DNA from: a virus
Length of the DNA stretch: 21,672 bases
Strand: one strand, 5' to 3'
IMG/VR virus record: IMGVR_UViG_3300027704_000190
Coordinates: 1 to 21,672 of that record
How positions within the stretch are numbered: position 1 is the first letter of the stretch; each line of letters opens with the position of its first letter. The translations under genes and the position numbers were made by a program. This document shows, piece by piece, positions 16,112 to 21,672 of this stretch. The notes under the pieces were generated by a model, which saw only the letters and a list, made by a program, of their open reading frames with translations, was not told where the DNA came from and did no database searches.

Positions 16112-16361
16112 TGTTTGACCTTCCTATTCTTTTTTCAATCATGCGGACCATTTCAGCCATGCCTGTTCTGACATAACCGAAACTCGCATCTTCTCCAGGA
16201 AACCAAGTCGGTTGCTCAATCGTAACACTGCGCAAATGACTTAGTACGCGCTGCCCCTCAGTAGTTTTAAAGACCTTGCCGTATAGGATATCTATATCTG
16301 CTGCCTTTGGGACTTCACTTGTTGCTTGGGTTAAACCTTCCCACCCATCGGGTGAACTCAT
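16104..16361 (-). CDS. Bbp19-like small phage protein, 85 aa
   Basis: Overlaps the portal stop by ATGA and the scaffold start by 8 bases. The core pattern, LYGKVFKTTEGQRVLSHLRS then FGYVRTGMAEMVRMIEKRI, fits the Bbp19 family (named after Bordetella phage BPP-1), small proteins encoded between portal and scaffold or capsid genes. The biochemical role of that family is not known to me. The gene position suggests a part in head assembly. The family call is from memory of the pattern. Confidence 0.75.
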   Translation of the reverse strand: MSSPDGWEGLTQATSEVPKAADIDILYGKVFKTTEGQRVLSHLRSVTIEQPTWFPGEDASFGYVRTGMAEMVRMIEKRIGRSNNG

Positions 16362-17920
16362 TGCATTGCCTCCATTGTTGCTCCACCGTCATCAGCAACT
16401 TGTGGCCCTTGTTCTGCCATCGCTTGTTGCTGCATCTGCTGCATCATCATCTCTTGCTCTTCTGCTGTAGTGAGCAATTCCTGCTTGATGTTCATCTTGC
16501 TGGCAATGAATGCAGTGATCCTTGGGATCGACAACGCCATCTGACCTTGTGGACCTAGAGAGTTTGCAATCTGCATAAACTGCACAATGTCGTTTACCTC
16601 TTGGAGCTTCTGGGCCTGGGCCAAAGGAGCAACGGGCGTCACCTTAACCTCAACACCATTTACCTTGAGCGGTAGATCAATGTAGCCAGCCTGATCCATC
16701 ACATAGAGAATGCGAGAAACCAACGGGATCATTGTCTCGTCAATCAATCGACCAAAGGCCGAACCAAGGTTAGACGCGAGCTCACGGGATCTTTCAGCAA
16801 TCTCAGTAGCAGAACGAGCCGACATATTGTCAGGTGGCAACGTATCATCCATCAAGATCTTTTTGATGCTCATACGCAGATCATTCATTACGATCTGGCT
16901 TGTGTTGAAGTCACCGGCGCGTGGTAATGGTGACAAGGATGGACCCTGCGCGCCACCGTTACGGGCAACGCCAATGATTGCACCAGGCTGGATCTTTACG
17001 TTCTGAGGATTGAGAACCCCGTCATCAGCAGCCGTGTAAACGCCAGAGATAGACAGTGAAGCATTCTTCAGCACTAGCTCAACAGTCTTGTTTAGCGTTT
17101 TGATATCAGCGATTGCTGTAACCAATGGGCCACGGCCATAGATTTCACCGGCAACCTTCATGTAACGAGCGACGATAAACGGAGAAGACTTCATAGTGCG
17201 GTAGACAAGCTCTTGCTTCTTGCCAGGCCAGATAACGTGGTAGCAGTAAATGCCCAACTCATAGTCATAAATCACAGCATCAAGCAGATCTATCTCTTTG
17301 GATGGAGACTGCGATATTGCTTCAGCAAGCTCTGGAGTCATTTCCACGTCTGGAAACTCATTCGGTATCGCTTCGCACTTCATACGCATTTTGCGATATA
17401 CGTTATCGACGTTACCAAAGGTGCCTTCTTCGATCGAGACAAGGTACTGGGGGATAGGCGTAAAGCGAATAGGCGTAGCCTCATCACCAGGTGTAACCAT
17501 CATCACGGCCGTACCAACGCATAGATCCAGTAGGAACTCGCCCATAGCCAGATCAAAGTTAGTCTGGCGCATTACCTCAAACATCCGCTCAGTATAAGCG
17601 TCGAGTGCAGCTTGAGCCTGTGGCTCTTGCTCTTTCGGAATGCCACTACCTGCCTCTAAACGACACCAAGCCTTTTGGGGCGGGAACAAGCCAGCTTGGA
17701 TACGGTTGGCAAAACGCTGCGTTGCAGAGATAGCAGTGGAATCAAACACACGGCCCATCTTACGTTGACCGGCTGTGCCGCCATCATAGTTGCCGTCATA
17801 CATATTCCGTTGCGGCAGAGCGAACTCATAGCAATCCTCATAGATAGAGCGCCATTGATCCTTGCGGGATTGGGCCTTGGCCTCACGCTCCATGATATCT
17901 TTTACGTTTAGCCGAGCCAT
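16358..17920 (-). CDS. Portal protein (head-tail connector), 520 aa
   Basis: Typical podovirus head-tail connector of the T7 gp8/phiKMV type. An N-terminal helical part contains WRSIYEDCYEFALPQRNMYD. The block RVFDSTAISATQRFANRIQA with GLFPPQKAW is characteristic. The centre has EIYGRGPLVTAIADIKTLNK, and the later stem region has MSARSATEIAERSRELASNL then GSAFGRLIDETMIPL. The C-terminal 40 residues are Met/Gln-rich (MMMQQMQQQAM) and probably form the inner barrel. Length is close to T7 gp8 (535 aa). The ATG at 17920 has AGGA 7 nt upstream, located in the end of the 90-aa gene. It would form the dodecameric ring through which TerL pumps DNA. Confidence 0.96.
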   Translation of the reverse strand: MARLNVKDIMEREAKAQSRKDQWRSIYEDCYEFALPQRNMYDGNYDGGTAGQRKMGRVFDSTAISATQRFANRIQAGLFPPQKAWCRLEAGSGIPKEQEPQAQAALDAYTERMFEVMRQTNFDLAMGEFLLDLCVGTAVMMVTPGDEATPIRFTPIPQYLVSIEEGTFGNVDNVYRKMRMKCEAIPNEFPDVEMTPELAEAISQSPSKEIDLLDAVIYDYELGIYCYHVIWPGKKQELVYRTMKSSPFIVARYMKVAGEIYGRGPLVTAIADIKTLNKTVELVLKNASLSISGVYTAADDGVLNPQNVKIQPGAIIGVARNGGAQGPSLSPLPRAGDFNTSQIVMNDLRMSIKKILMDDTLPPDNMSARSATEIAERSRELASNLGSAFGRLIDETMIPLVSRILYVMDQAGYIDLPLKVNGVEVKVTPVAPLAQAQKLQEVNDIVQFMQIANSLGPQGQMALSIPRITAFIASKMNIKQELLTTAEEQEMMMQQMQQQAMAEQGPQVADDGGATMEAMQ

Positions 17921-17924
17921 TTAC

Positions 17925-18197
17925 TTATCCTTTTTTGTGACGGTTAGCGAAGTTACGCGCTGCATCAACAGATCCAAAACCCCATGCTTTCAAAGCTAGT
18001 GCCTTGCGGGTGGGTTCACCCTTGTCATCTTTCATCGGTCCCTTCATACCAGCGAACCTAGCAGCAAAGCTAACACGCCGAGGATTGGTCCCTGTCTTGA
18101 CGGGAGCCTTTAGATTGCCCCCATCTTTTCTTTCAAAGTGCTTACGGCCAGCCTCATTAAGACCACCCGCAGCGTTTTGATGTGCCTTCTTAACCAT
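17925..18197 (-). CDS. Small basic conserved phage protein, DUF6321-like, 90 aa
   Basis: Lys/Arg/Gly-rich. The pattern AAGGLNEAGRKHFERKDGGN, LKAPV, RRVSFAARFAGMKGPMKDDK and TRKALALKAWGF matches a small family I recall from many phages (DUF6321-type), of unknown function. It starts four bases after the 40-aa gene's stop with only a weak ribosome site, so coupling is likely. It ends four bases before the portal start, and its last codons carry the portal's Shine-Dalgarno sequence. Its charge fits DNA or RNA binding or a minor virion component, but this is speculation. Confidence 0.7.
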   Translation of the reverse strand: MVKKAHQNAAGGLNEAGRKHFERKDGGNLKAPVKTGTNPRRVSFAARFAGMKGPMKDDKGEPTRKALALKAWGFGSVDAARNFANRHKKG

Positions 18198-18201
18198 GAG
18201 A

Positions 18202-18324
18202 TTACTTCTTGGCTTTAGGCTTTGCAGACTTCTTTGGAGCCGCTACCTTTACCGGCGCAGCTTCCTTTGCCACCACTGACTTGGGGCGATTGTGAATGCG
18301 AGTGTCAGATTTAATTTGAGTCAT
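18202..18324 (-). CDS. Tiny Lys/Ala/Pro-rich protein with H1-like tail, 40 aa
   Basis: Short open frame beginning in a TAATG overlap with the stop of the 82-aa gene and ending four bases before the next start, so it fits the operon exactly. The N-terminal half is MTQIKSDTRIHNRPKS. The second half is an alternating Ala/Pro/Lys tail (VKVAAPKKSAKPKAKK), like the C-terminal tails of H1-type DNA-binding proteins. No family was recognised. Gene status is supported by tight coupling and by the lack of any other gene in this stretch. DNA binding is suggested only by composition. Confidence 0.65.
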   Translation of the reverse strand: MTQIKSDTRIHNRPKSVVAKEAAPVKVAAPKKSAKPKAKK

Positions 18325-18572
18325 TACTGGCCACCCCCAAGCATTGTAGTTTTAGCCTGATCCGGCCCTTCCATACGAGCAGGAGAAAACAACAGGCGCA
18401 AACCACCGGTACGGCGCAAGCGGCGTCGAGCTTGAGCGCCCTTCATCTCTTTCTTTTCGGAAGCCTCAGCCCGTTCTTCAGAACGAGCCGTAGCAGCAGA
18501 AGCCGCATTGGTTGATTCAACTTGAGATACTGTCTTTGCTGGGGCAGATCCACCGCCAAATATTCCGCTCAT
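18324..18572 (-). CDS. Small phage protein of unknown function, 82 aa
   Basis: Starts MSGIFGGGSAPAKTVSQ, followed by an Ala/Glu/Lys helical stretch (AATARSEERAEASEKKEM). A strongly basic segment (QARRRLRRTGG) and a short hydrophobic patch (LRLLFSPAR) follow, and the end is TTMLGGGQ. GAGG lies 7 nt before the ATG, inside the end of the GNAT-like gene. Small proteins with a Gly-rich start, basic middle and Gly-rich end are common beside portal genes in podophages; I know no function. A minor virion component is a guess. Confidence 0.7.
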   Translation of the reverse strand: MSGIFGGGSAPAKTVSQVESTNAASAATARSEERAEASEKKEMKGAQARRRLRRTGGLRLLFSPARMEGPDQAKTTMLGGGQ

Positions 18573-18573
18573 A

Positions 18574-19053
18574 TTAAAACCTCGCCATCATATAGTAGTC
18601 GGCCCCATCCGGACCATACTTTCTCATAACACTTTCTACCTCAAAACGTAGTGCTTTGGCAAACCTAAATGCGGTATCGTTATTGACGTTTACGCACATT
18701 TGAAGCCTTCTTATGTCATAATCTCCGATTGCAGTATCGCTTAACATACGCGCAGCCCTTATAACCGATATCGCATGGCGGTCTATCTCTTGTCCAGGGA
18801 TCAACCACATCTCTGATACGCCATCCCAGAATGGTCTAATGCCAAAAGCTGCTATGACCTTGCCTCTACCGATACCAGCCCAGCTTGTTCCAACTGCCGC
18901 ATTGTCCCAGATGTAATCAATATAGTTTGGAATCACGTCTACGAAATCGCTGTTCTCTTTTTTAAGCCTTATCCTGGTAAGGTGATCGTAAGTTAGCGGC
19001 ACGATATGCTCATCGTGGGCCATTCTTACTTGAGGGAGTTGAACCAGCGCCAT
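18574..19053 (-). CDS. GNAT-fold acetyltransferase-like protein, T7 gp13-type, 159 aa
   Basis: Begins in a TGATG overlap with the TerL stop. Features of a GNAT fold are visible: an N-terminal helix pair, a beta stretch KVIAAFGIRPFWDG then SEMWLIPG, a helix (ISVIRAARMLSDTA), and the C-terminal part VNVNNDTAFRFAKALRFEVE plus RKYGPDGADYYMMARF, which resembles the conserved GNAT end (N-x3-A-x2-F-x3-L-x-F-x2-E). The EMW-I/L-P pattern recalls T7 gp13, a GNAT-like protein needed for internal core assembly. The acetyl-CoA loop (R/Q-x-x-G-x-G/A) is not clear, so enzyme activity is doubtful. Unlike in T7 it sits between terminase and portal. Confidence 0.72.
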   Translation of the reverse strand: MALVQLPQVRMAHDEHIVPLTYDHLTRIRLKKENSDFVDVIPNYIDYIWDNAAVGTSWAGIGRGKVIAAFGIRPFWDGVSEMWLIPGQEIDRHAISVIRAARMLSDTAIGDYDIRRLQMCVNVNNDTAFRFAKALRFEVESVMRKYGPDGADYYMMARF

Positions 19054-20576
19054 CAGAAAACGTCGAAGTCTGTGCTGGCACTGAATGTTTGGCCACCGGC
19101 AAAGCTATTTCCGTAGGTTCCACGCCGCAATCTGCGTTGCTCACCACCACCCAGCATCAAATAACCGAAAGCATCTCCACAGTGGGAGTGTTCATTCTTT
19201 ACCGGCGCGTCTTTAAAGCGATCTTGCCCAGCGCCCATTGATACACGCTTGAAGAAATAGCCACCGCTCAGAGATTTTCGCAACCGCAAGCACTTCTTGC
19301 TCACAAGCAAACCTGGCTTACCACCGACCAGCCGGTTCATAGGCGCGGCAGCAGCTTCACGTCTTACATTGAAAGCGTTGCTATCTGTTGGTTGCGCCCG
19401 AAACCCAATAGATTGTAAGTGATCGAACGCTGTAACCTCATAGATCTCGTCGCGTTTGTTACCAGCAGGATCTCCCCAGATCTGGACTTCAGCCTTATTA
19501 AAGCTTGCCGCGATCTTGGCTATTAACTCCTGCCCGAAACGCTCAAGGCCCATATCAAACGTGACCAACTCATCGAGTATCTTCCACGCACCACCGGATG
19601 TTCGCTGCCCAAAGATAGCAGCCGGTGTTAAACCAAAGTCAACGCCGATCTGTAGCGGGTATTGTGGGTCATACTTCACATCAGTAGACATCATTTCGTC
19701 GTCATACTCAGGCCACACCGGTCTGCCCTCTTGGACAAACGTGTACTTGCCTTCAGCGTAGCAGCGAATCCAATCGGCATTCTTGCCGCCCAGCATCTGT
19801 TGGTAATAGCCATCAGGTAAATGTGTCTTGTTCTCAGCAGACGGATTAACCATCCACCATTTACCGCCAGAAAATACAAATCCATTCGCCTCTGGGTTTT
19901 CCGGCAGATCCTTTGCCGAGACCTCAAGCACACCACCAGGCTGTCTATGAAAAGTCCACGGGAAGCGACCACCGATCGGGTTCTTCTCAGCAAGCTCATG
20001 CCACCAGTGATCCGCATCTGGCGGGTTGGTGTCCATGATAATGCCGTACCAAGACGCACCACCGTCTGATTTAGTAGGATAACGACCCACACGGTGAGTC
20101 AATCCGTCGATCACAGCCTTCGGAAGCTCCCTAGCTTCGTTCACCCACGCGCCGGTAAGCTCAAGTGACAACAGCTTTCGCACATCTTGCGGCGTAGAAA
20201 GAGCCATGAATATAACTTCGCAGTCAATTCCAGGTGCGTTATCGCGTGTTGGCAGCTTTAAGTGGTGGGTAATTGGCGGTTGCCAGCGCATTGACCCCCA
20301 TACATCCTCCGGAAACAACTCCTGCCACGTCTTGATCGTCGTAGTGCGTAGCTCCGGATAGGTGTTGCGAACGATAACAAACCGAGAATACCGGATACCG
20401 TCACGCGGAGAAGGCTTTTGCTGCACAGCCTTGAGCATTATCTCAGCAGCACAGCCGTAAGACTTCCCAGATCCAACTGGACCCATCAGGCCGCGAACAA
20501 AAGACTTGTCATGCAGAAACTTCCAAACCGTAGCAGACTTAGAAAAGTCCAGGTTCATGCTTGGAATGCTACTCAT
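19053..20576 (-). CDS. terL: Terminase large subunit (TerL), 507 aa
   Basis: ATPase-nuclease motor of DNA packaging. Walker A is GPVGSGKS (residues 32-39). The Walker B-like strand with catalytic Glu is ELTGAWVNEARE (Glu about 147), and a coupling-type motif IIMDTNPP follows. The RNase H-like nuclease half has acidic residues in LQIGVDFGLT (Asp about 313), IWGDPAGNKRDE (Asp about 369) and HSHCGDAFGYL (Asp about 468). I chose ATG 20576 because GAGG lies 6 nt upstream; an in-frame ATG at 20588 (511 aa) has a poorer site. The gene overlaps TerS by 8 bases and the GNAT-like gene by one base. It would dock on the portal. Confidence 0.96.
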   Translation of the reverse strand: MSSIPSMNLDFSKSATVWKFLHDKSFVRGLMGPVGSGKSYGCAAEIMLKAVQQKPSPRDGIRYSRFVIVRNTYPELRTTTIKTWQELFPEDVWGSMRWQPPITHHLKLPTRDNAPGIDCEVIFMALSTPQDVRKLLSLELTGAWVNEARELPKAVIDGLTHRVGRYPTKSDGGASWYGIIMDTNPPDADHWWHELAEKNPIGGRFPWTFHRQPGGVLEVSAKDLPENPEANGFVFSGGKWWMVNPSAENKTHLPDGYYQQMLGGKNADWIRCYAEGKYTFVQEGRPVWPEYDDEMMSTDVKYDPQYPLQIGVDFGLTPAAIFGQRTSGGAWKILDELVTFDMGLERFGQELIAKIAASFNKAEVQIWGDPAGNKRDEIYEVTAFDHLQSIGFRAQPTDSNAFNVRREAAAAPMNRLVGGKPGLLVSKKCLRLRKSLSGGYFFKRVSMGAGQDRFKDAPVKNEHSHCGDAFGYLMLGGGEQRRLRRGTYGNSFAGGQTFSASTDFDVF

Positions 20577-20988
20577 CTTCAACCTCATAGCCCGTAGACA
20601 TATCCGGACCCTTCATATTGATCCCAATGATCGAAGGCTTGTCCACATTGCTCTCAACATCCAGCAATCCACTCGCCTTGGCTAAGACACGCAGAACACT
20701 CACCTTGTCGAATAGCTCAATGGTTGTGCCATACTGACCGACCGTAACCTTCTTAATCGCAGCCAGAGCCTCATCAGGGATCTCCTCAATAGGCTTAACA
20801 GCACCAGTATGCAGATCTATGATATCAGTAATACGGGCCGTACCCATCGCAATCAATTCAGTCGCAACAGCTTCCTTGTTCTGAGCCAAGGTCTCCGATC
20901 GACCGATCCGGCGTTGCAACACTCGCGCACCACCGAACCGACCAACAGGCGGGATAGGTTTTATCTTATCCTCTTTTTTCCTAGACAT
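20569..20988 (-). CDS. Terminase small subunit-like (TerS), 139 aa
   Basis: Overlaps the preceding stop by one base (TAATG) and the TerL start by eight. The pattern ATELIAMGTARITDIIDLHT, IPDEALAAIKKV, IELFDKVSVLRVLAKASGLL matches the C-terminal part of the Terminase_2-type small subunit family (lysine/leucine-rich 'K-x-x-AL-x-LL-x-LG' end). The basic N-terminus (SRKKEDKIKPIPPVGRFGG, then RVLQRRIGRS) has no evident helix-turn-helix, so DNA recognition may use another surface. In such phages TerS selects the packaging site and stimulates TerL. The acidic C-terminus (GYEVEDE) may contact TerL. Confidence 0.8.
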   Translation of the reverse strand: MSRKKEDKIKPIPPVGRFGGARVLQRRIGRSETLAQNKEAVATELIAMGTARITDIIDLHTGAVKPIEEIPDEALAAIKKVTVGQYGTTIELFDKVSVLRVLAKASGLLDVESNVDKPSIIGINMKGPDMSTGYEVEDE

Positions 20989-21224
20989 TAGAACGGAATC
21001 GAATCGTCCAAGGGCGCAGCAGCCGGTGAAGATTGCTGGGGACGTGAACCATCATCCTCAAACAACTTGAGCCAAACCTCACCATCCTTATTAGGAAGCG
21101 GTAAGCTCTCAAGCTTAATGCTAATTCCCTTATCACCCTGGAAGGCAATGCCATGACGTAACCAGACAGGCTTATCCCGACCAGGTACTTCTTTCGCTTG
21201 CACAACACTAAATCGCTTGCTCAT
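20988..21224 (-). CDS. Small protein with SSB-like acidic C-terminal tip, 78 aa
   Basis: A strong AGGAGA site lies about 6 nt before the ATG. The N-terminal 55 residues (PVWLRHGIAFQGDKGISIKL, LPLPNKDGEVWLKLFEDDG) fit a small beta-barrel-like family I recall from phages and mobile elements, with the pattern GxAF-x-KDG-I-KL-LPL-G. After a Gln/Ser/Pro/Ala linker it ends in LDDSIPF, almost identical to the DDDIPF tip of bacterial single-strand binding proteins, which docks partner enzymes. This suggests a small ssDNA-binding or SSB-mimicking protein, although it is too short for a complete standard SSB domain. Location before terminase genes is notable. Function is inferred. Confidence 0.72.
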   Translation of the reverse strand: MSKRFSVVQAKEVPGRDKPVWLRHGIAFQGDKGISIKLESLPLPNKDGEVWLKLFEDDGSRPQQSSPAAAPLDDSIPF

Positions 21225-21280
21225 GTTTATCTCCTATACAATGTTGCAGTAAGGATAACGATATCGCCTAGCAAACGATA

Positions 21281-21454
21281 TTACAATAGATATTCTCCAC
21301 GAGACTTCATCAGAAGACCACCAGCTAGATCCTCTATGAGATAGGGAAACTTATCGTGAGGTATCAAACCGACAAGCTTCCCATCCGCATAAACACGCAG
21401 ACCATCAGGAAACACCTCCCAGATAGTCACAACGTCACCTAGCACATCAGCCAT
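21281..21454 (-). CDS. Hypothetical protein, 57 aa
   Basis: The ATG at 21454 overlaps the 3' end of the 54-aa gene by eight bases. The protein starts MADVLGDVVTIWEVFPDGLR and continues VYADGKLVGLIPHDKFPYLI, a compact alpha/beta composition with an acidic N-terminus. A longer version upstream (to 21541) would run antisense to composition and over the basic gene; I reject it. No family was recognised. The 56 bp downstream of it, before the next start, contain a repeated ATATCGTT word but no clear promoter. Confidence 0.6.
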   Translation of the reverse strand: MADVLGDVVTIWEVFPDGLRVYADGKLVGLIPHDKFPYLIEDLAGGLLMKSRGEYLL

Positions 21455-21611
21455 AAGACTTACGCATACGCTTCTTAGCAGCCTGCTTAAACGCAGCGTC
21501 AGTAGGCGCACCCTTAGAACCAGGCTTGCGCATCTTCTCATCAGAGCCAGCAGCTATCCGCTTCTTCTTCGCATGTATGTTAGCATATAATCCAGTTTTC
21601 GTTTTAGGCAT
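21447..21611 (-). CDS. Small Lys-rich conserved phage protein, 54 aa
   Basis: The open frame from ATG 21611 has AGGA about 7 nt upstream. The sequence begins MPKTKTGLYANIHAKKKRIA and contains DEKMRKPGSKGAPTDAAFKQ, ending in a basic tail (AAKKRMRKSYG). I recall closely similar short proteins (MPKTK-LYANI-AKRKRI, MRKPGSKGAPT) from many marine phage genomes; their function is unknown. High positive charge suggests nucleic acid binding. It is the first complete gene of the block, so the promoter probably lies beyond or at the right edge. Confidence 0.75.
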   Translation of the reverse strand: MPKTKTGLYANIHAKKKRIAAGSDEKMRKPGSKGAPTDAAFKQAAKKRMRKSYG

Positions 21612-21672
21612 TGGGGTTCCTTTCACGGTTTTTCCAAAAATAGTTCTGTGGGGGACTGCACAGTAAGTCGGG
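21612..21672 (-). other. Right-edge non-coding segment with weak hairpin
   Basis: The 61 bases upstream of the 54-aa gene hold its ribosome site and a small inverted repeat (CTGTG at 21646-21650 with CACAG at 21659-21663), followed in transcript direction by five U. This could be the end of a terminator for a gene beyond the edge, or nothing. No clear -35/-10 pair is visible. Confidence 0.3.

Noticed and set aside
21455-21541. N-terminal extension of the 57-aa protein (Leu/Arg-rich)
   Set aside because: It overlaps the conserved Lys-rich 54-aa gene in another frame and has the composition of a shadow frame. ATG 21454 fits the stop-start overlap.

Overview
The window is part of the genome of a short-tailed (podovirus-type) double-stranded DNA phage. 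It holds one gene block, all on the minus strand, which is read from the right edge toward the left. It covers DNA packaging, head assembly, tail and internal (ejection) proteins, and ends in a tail fibre cut by the left edge. I see no host genes, replication genes, RNA polymerase, integrase or lysis gene, and no convincing plus-strand gene. The gene set resembles T7/phiKMV/BPP-1-type morphogenesis modules, but the terminase comes first, as in many non-T7 podoviruses. Fibre motifs (LDDYEEGTW; DNDGNALVEGALFF) and several small protein families look to me like those of marine phages. An alphaproteobacterial marine host is plausible but is inference only.

Layout in transcription order (right to left). 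21.6-21.0 kb: three small genes, namely a basic 54-aa protein, an overlapping 57-aa protein, and a 78-aa protein with an SSB-like acidic tip. 21.0-19.05 kb: terminase small and large subunits. 19.05-17.9 kb: a GNAT-like protein related in type to T7 gp13, then three small genes (82, 40 and 90 aa), two of them very basic. 17.9-15.3 kb: portal, a Bbp19-like protein and the scaffold. 15.35-15.18 kb: the only long gap, which contains a strongly folded element just before the capsid gene. 15.2-14.1 kb: major capsid and a 79-aa possible decoration protein, followed by a hairpin. 14.0-11.2 kb: tail adaptor and nozzle. 11.2-2.3 kb: four internal virion genes (148, 857, 1149 and 823 aa). 2.2 kb to the left edge: tail fibre with a decapeptide-repeat shaft.

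Genes are packed tightly. Most junctions are ATGA or TAATG overlaps or gaps of a few bases, with Shine-Dalgarno sites lying inside the preceding gene, so one long late transcript with translational coupling is likely. The genes together would make a procapsid (portal, scaffold, capsid), fill it (TerS/TerL), close it (adaptor, nozzle, fibre) and load it with proteins ejected ahead of the DNA.

The most unusual feature is the 1149-aa virion protein. It carries a DdrB-type ParB-like domain (about residues 430-545) and a RelA/SpoT-like nucleotidyltransferase-fold domain (about 870-995), so it looks like a polyvalent effector probably delivered with the genome. The second is the roughly 93-nt folded element in the scaffold-capsid gap.
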